A stretch of DNA of 64,000 nt from Mesostigma viride (taxonomy: Eukaryota > Streptophyta > Mesostigmatophyceae > Mesostigmatales > Mesostigmataceae), in the NCBI GenBank assembly GCA_009746045.1, contig RPFO01000079.1, forward strand, positions 5,199,468 to 5,263,467, written 5' to 3'. A program made the position numbers and the translations under genes. The notes beneath the pieces were generated by a model, which did no database searches, had not been told where the DNA came from, and saw nothing but the letters and a program-made list of their open reading frames with translations. Below are positions 1-21,540 of the stretch, piece after piece; positions within the stretch are counted from its first letter, which is position 1; every line of letters begins with the position of its first letter.

Positions 1-745
1 GATACTCCTATACCTACAGGTCTGTAGGCAGGTGGCCACGGTTTACATAAAGGCAAGGATACTCCTATACCTACACGTCTGTAAGCAGGTGGCCACGGTT
101 TACATAAAGGCAAGGATACTCCTATACCTACAGGTCTGTAAGCAGGTGGCCGCGGTTTACATAAAGGCAAGGATACTCCTATACCTACAGGTCTGTAAGC
201 AGGCGGCCACGGTTTACATAAAGGCAAGGATACTCCTATACCTACAGGTCGGTAAGCAGGTGGCCACGGTTTACATGAAGGCAAGGATACTCCTATACCT
301 ACAGGTCTGTAAGCAGGTGGCCACGGTTTACATAAAGGCAAGGATACTCCTATACCTACAGGTCGGTAAGCAGGTGGCCGCGGTTTACATAAAGGCAAGG
401 ATACTCCTATACCTACAGGTCTGTAAGCAGGTGGCCACGGTTTACATAAAGGCAAGGATACTCCTATACCTATAGGTCTGTAAGCAGGTGGCCACGGTTT
501 ACATAAAGGCAAGGATACTACTATACCTACAGGTCGGTAAGCAGGTGGCCACGGTTTACATAAAGGCAAGGATACTCCTATACCTATAGGTCTGTAAGCA
601 GGTGGCCACGGTTTACATAAAGGCAAGGATACTCCTATACCTACAGGTCGGTAAGCAGGTGGCCACGGTTTACATCAAGGCAAGGATACTCCTATACCTA
701 CAGGTCTGTAGGCAGGTGGCCACGGTTTACATAAAGGCAAGTGGC
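1..745. repeat. 57-bp minisatellite, about 13 copies
   Basis: A direct repeat of 57 bp fills the left edge of the window. Each unit starts near GATACTCCTATACCTACAGG and ends in ATAAAGGCAAG. Copies differ by single substitutions such as TCTGTAAG/TCGGTAAG and CCACGG/CCGCGG. The unit is a multiple of three, so it stays open as a 19-residue peptide repeat on the plus strand. There is no sign that this is translated. The array abuts the left edge, so its true length is unknown. Confidence 0.97.
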
Positions 746-1215
746 GGCATGGAACCATGGCCCGCATGCCATTGTCAACGTACTAGGTCGTCCTTCTCTT
801 AAACTTTGGATGCATCATGGCGTCCCATGGCTCGTACCTGTGGTCATCGCGACTCCCACGCCTACCGTGGCAACCCCTTCAGAGCCTGACCAGCTTGGTG
901 ACAACCTTCGTGTTTGCAGAGGAACCCTTTTGGCTTGCGATAATGTTACCTGACTTGAATTGTGCATACGCGTTCCCTGCGACGTTGCGAGGCAAATCCT
1001 TGCATGCTTCTTCTAGGCTTCGCAACGCACCCCTTTCTGTGCTCTGGGGATAGCACTTCCTAGTTCTAGTTATGATCTCGTGCTCCTAAATACCAGTTGT
1101 AATCATGGGTCTCTTGAGGCTATCGGCAGCCATGGCCTTGTCCTCGCGCACGCACACACGCACCCCAGGAACACACGCGACAGAGCGCACCGGCGCTGCA
1201 CTCGCGGCAAGGTGA
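746..1215. other. no supported gene; probably inside the VPS25 gene
   Basis: No exon could be assigned here. On the minus strand a stretch near 960-1050 has an AG acceptor and a GTAAC donor, but its translation does not resemble VPS25. Since two VPS25 exons lie just to the right and the rest of that gene must lie leftward, this segment and the minisatellite are probably intronic. Confidence 0.4.
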
Positions 1216-1396
1216 AAGAGGGGGGCGCAAGAGGGTGTGTGGGAGGGGGTGCGGGAGGGGGTGCGCGAGGGGGTGCGGGAGGGGTTGCGGGAGGGGTTGC
1301 GGGAGGGGTTGCGGGAGGGGTTGTGGGAGGGGTTGCGGGAGGGGTTGCGGGAGGGGTTGCGGGAGGGGTTGCGGGAGGGGTTGCGGGAGGGGATGT
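1216..1396. repeat. 12-bp G-rich tandem repeat in a VPS25 intron
   Basis: About 13 copies of a 12-bp unit close to GGGTTGCGGGAG run along the plus strand. The G-runs (GGGG, GGG) recur at a spacing compatible with G-quadruplexes. On the minus (gene) strand the tract is C-rich and follows directly after the exon 2 donor of VPS25. Long proline-rich or glycine-rich frames here are repeat artefacts. Confidence 0.95.
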
Positions 1397-1433
1397 GAGA
1401 GGAAGTCCAGGACTGGTCCTGTAAACCACTCAC

Positions 1434-1846
1434 GGTTGATAGCGCCATTGCTGAAGAGTGGGAAGGTGTCCACGTCGATGCTGAAGATGCGCAGCTCGCG
1501 GCAGTAGGACAGGATGAGGGACTTCCACAATGCCACCTGGCGCTCCCGCGTGTCCTGCACTGGCTGCAACCTGGCAGGACCCAGGGCAGGGGGGGGGGGG
1601 GGGGGGGGGGGGGGGCACGCGTGTCGTCAGGGACCCAGGGACAACAGGTGAGCATCTGCAAGGCTACTCTTTTAGAAAAGGAGGCCGGGAAACTTTCGAG
1701 GAATGATAAAATGCTGACACAAAATGGAGGACAATGAGAATAATCATGTTATAATAATATTATAATATGGACAGCGCACATATGAACACTACAAAAAAAT
1801 GAGGCAAAGTAGTGTTGCGTATACTTAGCGCGCACGCGCGTGCGCG

Positions 1847-1896
<50 letters not shown>

Positions 1897-2332
1897 AGTT
1901 TAGTTGCTTAAAACACATGCCGATAGGGTCAACGTTGCACCCCCCACTGCATGAGCACCACAAGTTAGCCCGTCAACAGCCCACGGTCATGACCTCGACA
2001 GGGTACCGACCTTTGCGCAAGGGCTCAGGGGGGTAGATTACACAGGCCATGTGAACATAAAGGAAACCACAGCGGCACTTCATCGTATTGAGCTACACCA
2101 CAATAATGCCACGCTTTACAAAGGAGACGGCCAGAGGCCAAAGCTTCATGGACCTGCACGAAACTCCCTCGAATCGGCACTACAATTGCCACTGATTGGC
2201 GTAGCACCGGGCAAAGAACACCTCGCATGCAAAACCCAACAAACGGGCACCGTACTAACAGAGAACTCACGTAAAATAAGGAGGGTAGTTGTAGAACTCT
2301 GGAAGCTTCACGTCCCTTGCTTGAGAACCCAT
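1434..2332 (-). CDS. VPS25: ESCRT-II subunit VPS25, first two exons (gene runs off left edge)
   Basis: VPS25 is a subunit of ESCRT-II, which sorts ubiquitinated membrane proteins into multivesicular endosomes and recruits ESCRT-III. Exon 1 is 2332-2271: a start ATG, then [13 protein letters not shown] with the family's PPxY-type N-terminus, ending before GTGAGT. Exon 2 is 1570-1434: [11 protein letters not shown], then [10 protein letters not shown] and [11 protein letters not shown], ending at C|GTGAGT. Phases match (62 nt, then 137 nt). From memory the block closely resembles plant VPS25 N-termini, which share the TLQPVRDTRE and FPLFSNSAI signatures. The exon 2 acceptor lies just behind a 27-nt poly-C run (minus strand). 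The winged-helix remainder, about 110 residues, is not visible and should lie left of position 1 or be lost. Identity is firm; whether the gene is intact is unknown. Confidence 0.9.
1589..1615. repeat. poly-G/poly-C run
   Basis: An uninterrupted run of 27 G on the plus strand. On the minus strand it is poly-C and sits about 20 nt before the VPS25 exon 2 acceptor, where it may serve as the polypyrimidine tract. Confidence 0.97.
1828..1895. repeat. (CG)n(CA)n microsatellite in VPS25 intron 1
   Basis: Alternating purine-pyrimidine DNA: a GCGC-rich block followed by about 18 CA repeats. Such sequence can adopt Z-DNA. It lies in intron 1 of VPS25. Confidence 0.97.
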
Positions 2333-3281
2333 CTGGCCCGAGCTTAATATTTTAATGGCAACAAAGACTGGGCATCAACACTCCCGCAAGCGCAGAGAAG
2401 ACGTAGCGGGCGTAAGTTTCAAGGTAAACCTGCTGCCCTGGCCCATCTTGTGGCGGACGCTCGAAAGTTAATACATTGCAAAGCCGCTACTGCACCAATA
2501 TGCAGCAGAAGGGGACTTCCCTACAAATTACAAATAAGCCGTGCTTGATTTTGTCTCCGCCTCCGCTCCTTGTAAAGAATCAAATCACGTTACGTGGACA
2601 TAACGTTGTCACCATTGCAGGTTACTGAACAGTGAACACCACGTAAGAAAGTGTCTGCTGGTGGCACCACACTGCCCACGCGTCGCAGGTATCCTTTTGT
2701 ACGCTTCTTCTGCCATCTGCCATTATTTTCCCCGTCTGCAGTCCTGCCAGTTTTCTCCAGTTTTACTTTTCCAGGTAAATAGGTGTACGTTTATTCCAAA
2801 TATAGCCAATAGTTAATCCCTGCTAAGCCCAGTTTTATTCGGGGAAATGGGTATATTTTATTAGCCAATTATGGACCAAAGAGGTGAGAGGGGAAATGAG
2901 TATCAGCGAATCCTAAGGAAGGTGGGCACACACACGTGTGGCGGTGACAGGTGAAAGGCTAATAGGGCGCGTTATTAGACCAGGGAAGCCATTGGACCTG
3001 AGTAATGTCGCCATGAGGCATACTGGCTAAGCCCAGTTTTACTTCTCCAGTTTTACTTTTACTCTCTCTCCAGCATGTCTCCAGGGTACATGCCGTAGAT
3101 GCCGTAGTTTGTAGTCTGGTTCCCTTCTGCTGCCTTCCCTGCAGCCATCATTTCGTGGCCTGCAATATTCCAGATGCAGCGTGCTGTTGATTTTCGCAGA
3201 TAATGTTGGGTGCGTATGGGTACAGCGTGACATTGCTGGTTTCAACCGCCATATCCGCGTGTCTCGTAACTCGCGCCCACC
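2333..3281. other. intergenic region upstream of VPS25
   Basis: No coding region is supported. The segment holds the presumed VPS25 promoter (minus strand, from 2333 rightward). It also has direct repeats of a motif near CAGTTTTACTT...CCAG at about 2752-2780, 2828-2836 and 3031-3075. Confidence 0.5.
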
Positions 3282-3398
3282 ATGAGCGCCCCCACTCTCG
3301 CTGCCATTGCCGTGGTGGTGATTGTATCATCCGCCGTCCGGATTAAGGAGAAGGTCATGAAACCTACGAGCAAGAAGTCGGGCTCCGGACAATCCTAG
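3282..3398 (+). CDS. possible small single-pass membrane peptide (38 aa)
   Basis: An ATG in a good eukaryotic context (CCCACCATGA) opens a 38-codon frame ending in TAG. The peptide has a hydrophobic stretch at residues about 4-18 (TLAAIAVVVIVSSAV) followed by a basic tail rich in lysine and serine (KEKVMKPTSKKSGSGQS). This is the layout of a small tail-anchored or signal-anchor membrane protein. I do not recognise the family. It could equally be chance: it is short and no introns or homologues can be checked here. Confidence 0.3.
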   Translation: MSAPTLAAIAVVVIVSSAVRIKEKVMKPTSKKSGSGQS

Positions 3399-5280
3399 CA
3401 GCCGCAATGAAAGTAAGGGCAGCTAACAGCTTCTTTTGTTATTGCAGTTAGGAGTTGTCATATCATGCGCGCCCACCTTTCCTCCATATAGTACCGGTAT
3501 ATATACTAAATATGCGTCCTTGCCCCGCTCTAGTTTTTGTTAAAGGCGAGCTTCCCCCCCCCCCCCCCCCTTCGCATAACCGCCTTAATGGCTGGCGGCA
3601 CTTCTCCTTCCAATAACTCCACCCCTTCCACTTCCATTTCGGCCGCTGCACGCCTGCATTTTCCCACACGGGCTCTTGGGTCATTCATCGGTGAGCTAGC
3701 TTTCTACTTCGCCCTGCTCATCATGTAGCGTTTGCTTGAGGAGGTTATATACCAAGGTCGTCTTTTCGTCAGTCTGGGACCGGGAACTGACCGCATGACT
3801 TGGCCATGTCAGCTTGAGTATGTGTCTTCTAGCGTTTGGTGCATACTCAACGAGCTTGGACCAACGGCATGGTCATGGCCGTCAGCTTTTGGCCATCCTG
3901 AGCCATTGTCGGTCATCCTCATCGTTGTGCGCGGGACTGCTGTGCTAGTGCTAGGTGGCTAGAACTTTGTAAGGTGTTAGTTTAGGACGTGACTGCCATG
4001 GCGGTGACGGAAGCGTTGAGTGCACACGTTAGATCGTTGAAGGGATGTCCTCGATGATACAGTGGACATTACATAGCCCGTCATCGTTTACAAGAGCATG
4101 GACGCTTACACGTCCACCTGCACATCCACAACTATCCCTCCCCCTGGATACTGTTTCTGTGGACCGATAGCCTCGCTATGGCTCCTGGTTTGAGCAGTCA
4201 AAGACCTTACTTACGTCCATGTTGCGTGATTTTCCTTGCCGTTGTCCTTTCCGCCATCTATTGCCGACCCAATGGTTCCCCATGCTCACAGGCGCCGCGT
4301 GACAGGGGCCCCTGACCCAACCATTGCCTGAATGCCTTTGGGCAATGGGGCCGTTTTCCCTTTCTTGGGTGACGCCATGGAGAGCCAGGAACAACAAACG
4401 GATCATGCCAGATGCAACGGAAACGCTGGCATTGTTCGTGGGGCCAACTGCGTCCATGTTGATGCGGAAAACAACGTGTCGATGTGGGGAACGTGGCCAA
4501 ACAGAGACGTGGTTGGGACAGGTGTCACAAGGACAGGTGCCACACAAGGTGTCCTCAAGAGCATCGTCCCTGGCATGCTCCACAGGCGTTGCTCGCTGGA
4601 AGAAGTTGCGGCTTGAATAAGGAGCAGCATTTACTGGGATCCGAGGGGTGGCCATCTCCACCCAATATCCATGAGACAACCAGTATGATTGTAGCACGTA
4701 GTACACCACATCAGACCAACAAGCCGGGAATGCGACGTGGATCTTGTTACGTGCGACAACCATTCCTGGACGCGTGGCGGTCTAACGTGGTGTGAGGACT
4801 AGAGCAGTTTTCTGAGTGTGGTCCGGTTCTGCACGCCAGGGTGCCTGGGAAGCTTGCATCGGGTGTCCAACTCCATGCGGACATGGACGCGTGTTGAGTA
4901 AATAGCGGGATGGGTGACCCTGTATAGGGTTGGCATCGAAGCTTGTGGAGTTTTGTAAGAGGACAACCGGCAGCAGTATGCGTGCTATCGTCGCCCAAGT
5001 TTTTCCCATTGTGTTTACTTGGGTGTGATGGGTATTTGGTGTAACGATTTTTTCCCTGTGAGAAGTTTCCAGGTCTTGAAGTTTCTTGGGAATTCAAAGT
5101 GTTGGTTGCGAGGAAGACAATAATCTGGCACGGCCATGATCCTGATGAACAATGTGTGTGCTATCCTAATTGCTGATGAGCACCTAACCAGCTCTAGCGA
5201 TATCAGACCTAGTCGAGCACTTGCCGGTGTGGTCGTCAATCCCATCTGATACATTGGATAAGCTCAAGATTGCACTAGCT
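3399..5280. other. long stretch without a supported gene
   Basis: This segment contains a poly-C run (3554-3570) and short open frames on both strands. The longest frame (minus, 4763-4176, 195 codons) overlaps equally good frames on the plus strand, has no recognisable domain and no clear splice context, so it is not called. Nothing else stands out. Confidence 0.5.
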
Positions 5281-5449
5281 CCATGCATATTGATCAACCT
5301 GCATGTCCGGTATCAAGGAGACAACGTAGGTATATACTAATTAGTGAGACATGCGGTACATTGGAAACGCGCGGCAACTTGAAGACCCGGTTAGGATCTA
5401 AAGTTGAATCCATGCAGTGTTTGCAATCCTGTGTTGCTTGTCCCATGCA

Positions 5450-5756
5450 TGATCAAGGAGACAACCAGCGCGTGCCAGAAATTGGGAGAATCCGGACCAT
5501 GGTAGCTCGAGCCTGCCGTTATCTTGTCCGCGTTTTCGAGTCATTCAGAATGATGAATATGAATGGATCGAGATGGAAATGTGTAGCCTGTGCATTGAAA
5601 TTATCAAGGAGACAGCCAGCGCAGGCCAGAAATCAGGAGATTCCGGCCGGACCATGGTAGCTCGAGCCTGCCGTTATCTTGTCCGCGTGTTCGAGTCGCT
5701 CAGGATGATGAATATATATGGTGATGGAAATGTGTAGCCTTGTGCATTGAAATTAT
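5450..5756. repeat. tandem duplication, two copies of about 153 bp
   Basis: Two adjacent copies start with ATCAAGGAGACA(A/G)CCAGCGC, contain GGACCATGGTAGCTCGAGCC and end in GCATTGAAATTAT. They differ by scattered substitutions and small indels. The opening motif recurs elsewhere in the window (see findings). Confidence 0.9.
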
Positions 5757-6031
5757 GGCTGGCTTACGTGCATGTAGGGCGACTAGATGACCTAGGCGGC
5801 GGGGCCGTGATATTTGCATCCGTGCATGGGCGCTTACGTGAGAGCATAGGTTTTACAAGTGTTCAGAGAGAAAATTCACTAATGTTTGCCTGCAGAGTTT
5901 GACTTGGTATAATTTATGTTATCGTCCTCTCATGCAGGCGAGCTCTTTTAAAACCATTGTTTTAGCCTTGTGCAGGCTCTCTCACTGAGACGGTATTGTC
6001 TAGTACAAATGAAACCTCCTTTAAAAAAAGG

Positions 6032-6051
6032 AAAAAAAAAAAAAAAAAAAA
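6032..6051. repeat. poly-A run
   Basis: About 20 consecutive A following TTTAAAAAAAGG. It might be the tail of an old retrotransposed sequence, but no element could be delimited upstream. Confidence 0.9.
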
Positions 6052-6182
6052 CATGTCAGACCTAAAGCAATGCATAGGTCTATCGACAAGCACTTTGAAA
6101 TTCCCATCATGACCTCACGCATTGCAAGCGACAGACGCATCACGTAGCAAACTTGCAGGTGATGGTGTGGTCATCTCTCTGA

Positions 6183-6722
6183 TATTAACAACAACGACCT
6201 GTGGCCGGAATACCTCCGCCATAAGCAGGACCCCCAGAAGCCCAAGGTGTACTGGAGGGGCGGGGACCTGATGATCAACCACAAGATGTGGACGCCCCCA
6301 GCGGGCTAGAATAGCAATAGCCCTAGCTTGTAACCATTGGCGTCACTGCCGCTAAGGCAGCCATGCCTAGAATGTTGCCTAGCTGTGCCAACACACCTAG
6401 TCACGTGCCGCCAACGCACGGTACACAACCAGCCATAGCCTAGTCCTAGTACAGCCATGCTACGCCCTGGCTATGTTCAGATTACTTGCCCACGCTCCTT
6501 GCTATGATATGCTCACATGGGTCTTATTGCACCCACAGTTTGCCGGATCGTTAGCCTGTCCTTTTAGCTAGCCGCGCCCGATTGCAGCTGTGGCATGCCT
6601 TTGGCATGAAGGAGACTGGGGGTCTCTGCCCTTTCTCCTGTAGTGCACACACAGGGATTAAAAGCACTTCGGTGCTCCGTGACTCCCCAACGGGAGCACG
6701 AGTTTAATTAATTAATTAATTA
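6183..6722 (+). mobile_element. family A element, copy A1 (5'-truncated)
   Basis: The segment begins inside an open frame ending PKVYWRGGDLMINHKMW...PAG-stop near 6308. An untranslated region follows with ATTGCACCCACAG at about 6528, then a hairpin AGCAC-TTCG-GTGCT near 6663-6676 and GGGAGCACGAG. It ends in repeats of TTAA/TAAT (6702-6722). The same order occurs on the minus strand at 20560-19985 (copy A2). The layout (ORF end, 3' UTR, hairpin, short-repeat tail, 5' truncation) is typical of non-LTR retroposons. The protein is not one I recognise. Confidence 0.75.
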
Positions 6723-6980
6723 ACAACAAAATCGGGCCCTTGTGAGGGAACTGCGAATGGAAAAAACAGCGCTACCAGCTACAAATGGGAAATGCACATG
6801 CGCTGGTCGATTGCTGCCGCATAGTCCCCATTAGATACACATCTGTGCCTATACAGGTTGGTTGTCTCCTTGATATACAGGCCACACCTGCTTTAATAGG
6901 CTTGTTTAAACAGGCATTTGCATAGCGCTGCCTGGCAACATCCCGAATCGTAGTGACGCACTCTGCTAAAGCCTGTTGCG

Positions 6981-7464
6981 TCAAAGCACAGCTGCTCTCT
7001 TGGTGGGGCAGTTCTCGCATTGGCAGTCAGGGCACGTGCAGTCCGAGGCGCATGTGCAGCCGGTGGGGCAAGCACAGGTCTTCGCCGCAGTTGCAGTACC
7101 CTTCTGCTTAGGGCAGTCGGCGCATCTGCAGTTGAGGCACTGACAGTTCTCGCCGCACGTGCTAAGGCAGCTCTCGGCGCAGTGGCATGCCGTGGGCGCC
7201 CCGGGCCCCGAGGCAACTTGCGAGGGGCAACCCGGACAGCGGCATTCGCCCTCGCAATTGCAATCTGTGAAGCAATATAGGAGCGTGTGTGTACAGAATG
7301 CATGAAATCCCTCCTTCAATAGCAGCGCAAGGACGTGGAAAAGGGACAGTGGCACGACGTAATTTGTATAAAGCTTTTGGCAAAGCCCGCAAAGCCCTCA
7401 ATGCACTTATGACACACCATAAAGCATCCAGCCAACGTCACTTACCGCAATGTTTGCACCCCAT
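6981..7464 (-). CDS. metallothionein-like cysteine-rich protein (two exons)
   Basis: Metallothioneins chelate Zn, Cu or Cd through clustered cysteines and act in metal homeostasis and detoxification, usually in the cytosol. Exon 1 is only 19 nt (7464-7446: Met-Gly-Cys-Lys-His-Cys, then one base) and ends before GTAAGT. Exon 2 is 7264-6981, preceded by TTCACAG. Joined, they give 100 residues with 25 cysteines, nearly all in C-x-C or C-x2-C spacing. Three cysteine-rich blocks (residues about 3-19, 31-54 and 68-91) are separated by short cysteine-free linkers (SQVASGPGAPTA, KQKGTATAAK). No aromatic residue is present. The frame and splice phase agree exactly. The gene is divergent from the dehydrogenase gene, with 873 bp between start codons. 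The specific metallothionein type is not assigned. Confidence 0.9.
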
Positions 7465-8337
7465 GGCTGAAATTTATGAGAACTTTCTTGAAGGTACAAT
7501 TCTGGAAAATTTGATCACCCAGTGGCCGGGAATCGTGACCAAACGCGGAAGATTTACTCCTTGAGGACGTGTGAACCCAAAATGTCGCAAGAGACTGCCC
7601 ACGAAAGAAAGCGCAGGAGTTCTGCGGAACATATCGCAAATTTATAAGCGCTTGCGTCATGTCATTCTAACCCACAGGAGGCCGCCGATACATTGAACAC
7701 TTGGCGCAACTTCCGTTCCCCCATAGAACTCCTACGGTACCCCACCGCGCCGTGAAAGTTGCGACGAGACGACGACAGCAGCTCCTGTGTGCTGCAGGCT
7801 GCAGGCTTTGACCACCTGCCATGCCACGTGCCCTGAACTTTACAGTGCAGGGCTCGCCATGCCACAACCCCACAGTACAACCTGCGAGTTTGTGAAAAAA
7901 TGTGCAGCTTTGTCAAATTAATGTCGCCGGCAGGTCGCCGGTGACAAAATGGCTCCGCGAGTCGTCTTTAGTGAAGCGGTAGTTAGTGCAGCCGTGGCTG
8001 GCAGGCTGGGCTACTGTACTGTGGCTTTCATCGCCTAATTAACTTGTGGCTGGGCTTTCATCGCACCAAGCACCGCACCTGGGGAACGGAAAGGACAGGC
8101 GGGACCGCGAATGCCAGGAGGGCAAGTGGCACGCCCTGCATTCATGACACGCTGACGCGGACAGTGCACACTGCCCACTAGGCCCACTGCCCACTGCCCA
8201 CCAGTCGAGATAATAAAATGCTCACAGCAACGAGTAACGAACGTGCTCAATTACACAAGCCCTGCCTGCAATTTCTGGGAAAGCCGAGCTTTCTTCTTTG
8301 AATTACGCGGCAGGTCATATGTTTTGTTGACGAAAAC
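7465..8337. promoter_or_regulatory. shared divergent upstream region of metallothionein and MMSDH genes
   Basis: The 873 bp between the two start codons must hold both promoters. No convincing TATA box or metal-response element (TGCRCNC clusters) was identified by eye. A direct repeat near 7926-7942 (GGCAGGTCGCCGGTGAC) and repeats of GCCCACTGCCCAC near 8168-8200 are visible. Regulatory function is inferred from position only. Confidence 0.45.
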
Positions 8338-18719
<10,382 letters not shown>

Positions 18720-19515
18720 GTCTATTTCGATCACACTGGGACCGTGGGATATCGCAATGGGACAACCAGCGCTGGCTTGGTCAACACATGCTACTTCCCA
18801 GATGTGTTATCAAGAGATTTGCTTCAGGCGGCCGGCTTGATTTGGTGTAGTGGATTTACTTACTTTCAGTTTGGTGTTCGAGGCCGGCCGTAAGTCGCCG
18901 CACATCCACCTTGGCCTTCACATGTTCAAATCCGGATCTATTGCCAAGAAGGTTCTGAATCTATTTTAAAACAATGGCAATAAGACAACCACAATGTCAA
19001 TGTGTGTGACGCAAGAGCCAAGCTGAAGGTTTGGCTGCTATGCTGACCAGAGTAAGAACATTGTCAACATGACCAGCAAAATGCCTCATGCATGCCCCCA
19101 TGCATGCATGCTGGAATCAGACGCTATAAGCTACACATGTAATTTCAGGGCCAGCGGGGCTGCCATACACATGAACTTTGCCATGCAATGCGACATCATG
19201 TTTACATCATGTATGTGTATAGCTGTTACGTGTTAATAAATTCATTGATTAATGTGTATAGCATTTTCGCTTCAGCCATTTGCAAGGACCTAATTAAAAA
19301 ATCAGATCGATGGGGAGAATGCCATGCCTGCACGGTTGCCATCCCGCCCGGGCCGGCTCCTGGCTGATCAATGCATGCATGATCAGTGATCGATCCGCGT
19401 GGAAGGCAGGGAAAGCGCGCCTTCCCTCGCGACATACCAAAATCAGTTGTCGGTTGCACAGCCTGTACATATTGCCCTCTGATGAAATATTAAGTGAGAC
19501 AGATATATAGACATA
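18720..19515. other. 3' flank of MMSDH; no gene seen
   Basis: This holds the MMSDH 3' UTR and flank. A TGTAA motif (the usual green-algal polyadenylation signal) occurs at about 19138, but it is some 420 nt past the stop codon and unproven. TGCATGCA repeats are visible near 19090-19110 and 19370. No open frame is convincing. Confidence 0.45.
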
Positions 19516-19522
19516 GTGCAAC

Positions 19523-19960
19523 TTAAGCGCGGCGCTCGATCTGGATGCAGACTCCTCGGTAGTTGGCGGGGTCGTCAGGAGAGCCATTGTTTTTGTAGAG
19601 CATCGACCAGAAGCTATGTTGCCACTCAGTCGATAGGCGGGGCATCAGCCCGGCAGAAGCCAGTTGCAGACGCCGAGCAGAAACTGCGTGAGCGCCGCGC
19701 CAGTTTAACCACCGGTGCGGGGAGCCAGTGGTCGGGACCAACGGCAGCGTAGAAGCGGAGCTGGTAGTCGGCCATGCGTAGCTCGATCGATCTCCATGAA
19801 CGGCGGTAGCGCTCCTCAGGGTCGGCCATGCAGGTCTCCGTAAGAGGAGGGTACGTACACGTAGTCCTCTACTCCGGGCGGCCCGGGTGGCATAAAGGCG
19901 GTGGGGGCCATGCAGGACGCCTGACGCCAACACCGGATGGGCAGCCGCCAACGGGCCAAG
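19523..19960 (-). mobile_element. LINE reverse-transcriptase fragment (family D)
   Basis: The minus-strand frame ends in WQHSFWSMLYKNNGSPDD followed by PANYRGVCIQ. This is the start of a non-LTR reverse transcriptase domain; it aligns with WKTAVRVMLYKGKGSAADTG and NYRGVCLQ of the LINE at 23333. Only this N-terminal part remains; upstream translation is degenerate and the rest of the RT is absent. It abuts the 3' end of copy A2, so A2 may have inserted into it. Confidence 0.75.
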
Positions 19961-19984
19961 AGGCGGGGGGGGCTGGGGGGCACC

Positions 19985-21540
19985 AATGAATTAAACTCGT
20001 GCTCCTGTTGGGGAGCTCACGGAGCACCGGAGTGCTTTTAATCCCTGTATGTGCACAACACGGGAAGAAAGGGCAGAGACCCCCTTTCTCCTTCCGTGCC
20101 AGAGGCATGCCACAGGAGCAATCGCGGGACACGATAGACGGTCCGGCAAGTTCTGTGGTTGTGCACAATAAGACCCATGCATGCGAGCAACACGCAAACA
20201 AGACTGGTTGTCTCCTTGATATCAAAACAAGGAGTGTGGGCAAGTCATCTGATCATGTAGCCAGGACGTAGCATGGCTGTACAAGGGCTAAGCTAAGGCT
20301 ATGGTTGGTTGTGTACCGTGTGCGTTAGCGGTGCACATGACTAGACATGGTACGTGGCATGGCTACTAGGCAAACATTCTAGGCGTGGCTGCCAGGGCGG
20401 TACGTGCCCAGTGACTACCAATGATTACAAGCTAGGGCTATTCTAGCCCGCAGGGGGCAACCACATCTTGCATGTGGTTGATCATCAGGTCCCCGCCCCT
20501 CCAGAACACCTTGGGCTTCTGCATGGGGGTCCTGCATGTGGCGAAGCCTGGTATAAATTCAGGCCACAGGTCGCGTCGCTGCTGCTGCTTAGCGGGGCCG
20601 GTCAGGTTGTCGTCCAGCGTCCAGGTGAGGTCGTGCAACCTCTTGCGACGATCTCGAGAGGAACCGCTGCTTGTCCTCAGGGGAGGGGAAGGTGAGTGAG
20701 GACTGGTGGGGGAGCCGCCTTGTCCCGTGAGTGGGGAATTAAGGCGGTGGCACCCACGCAGTTCTACCTCACCTACCAGGCCCATGAGGGTAAGGAGCTG
20801 GTCCTTGAGCTCGTCGGTGCCCAAGGGTGGTTGACGTCTCACCTGGCTTGACTGGCCCGAAAACGACGCAGCACCACTCTGCACTCGCGGCGAGAGCGGC
20901 CGGTCGGTGGCCTCCCGTTGTTCGGCCTGGCGGTGGTCCTCCAGCTCCTGGAGTTTCTTGGCGATGGCGTCAGGGGTTGAGGCGGTCGCTGACCGCACTG
21001 CAGGTCTACATAGGAAAGCGCGGCGGGAGGTCGCCCGCATCGATCCTGCCGGGGTGGCTGGGATGCGATGGTGGCCGTCTGCTCCGAGTATCGATCTTTG
21101 GGACCTGTGTGGCCAGGGCCTCGGTGTGGGTGGTGATGGCTTCTAGCTTTTTCACGAGCAGGCCGCCCACTTGCCCTCTGGACCTGATTGAGGCGATAGA
21201 CAAGTGCAGCATGCGCCTCAGATGCCTGCGCAGCGGTCTGCAGCGCCGTGAGCTGAGGTTGTCCAGAGCTTGTGGGCGACCTTGGCTTCCACATTGGAGA
21301 CCCGGGCCTCCACCGTGTTTAGTGTCGTGTTCAGCGAGGTCGGCTTCTCGGCCAACGGCCAGGTCACGTGCTCCTCCAGCACTGCTTGGATGTCATCCTT
21401 GCCGAGTGAGGGAGCCGATGTCGGTGGCTGCCGGGCGCCGGCTGCGCCGGCCGCGCTGGGTTGCGGAGCTTAGCGACGAGCTCGCGTTCAGTTAGCTGGA
21501 AGAAGCTGAAGAGGATGGCGAGGCGATGGTTGAATGCTGG
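19985..21540 (-). mobile_element. family A element, copy A2, with degenerate ORF
   Basis: Read on the minus strand, frames from about 21540 to 20438 encode a low-complexity, coiled-coil-like protein (segments such as LNTTLNTVEARVSNVEAKVA and LVKKLEAITTHTEALATQV) that shifts frame several times. It ends in PKVFWRGGDLMINH near 20480, as in A1. Then come a 3' UTR matching A1, a hairpin AGCAC-TCCG-GTGCT, CCAACAGGAGCACGAG and a short TTTAATTC tail at about 19990. The ORF resembles a retroelement ORF1 in style only. The 5' boundary with the plus-strand LINE B1 is approximate. Confidence 0.7.

Noticed and set aside
1-745. Evenly spaced direct repeats resembling a CRISPR array
   Set aside because: The 57-bp units are contiguous with no spacers, and the sequence is eukaryotic.
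960-1050. Possible third VPS25 exon on the minus strand
   Set aside because: Acceptor and donor exist, but the translation does not fit the VPS25 winged-helix sequence in the required phase.
4176-4763. 195-codon minus-strand frame
   Set aside because: No recognisable domain, no splice context and several overlapping frames of similar quality on both strands.
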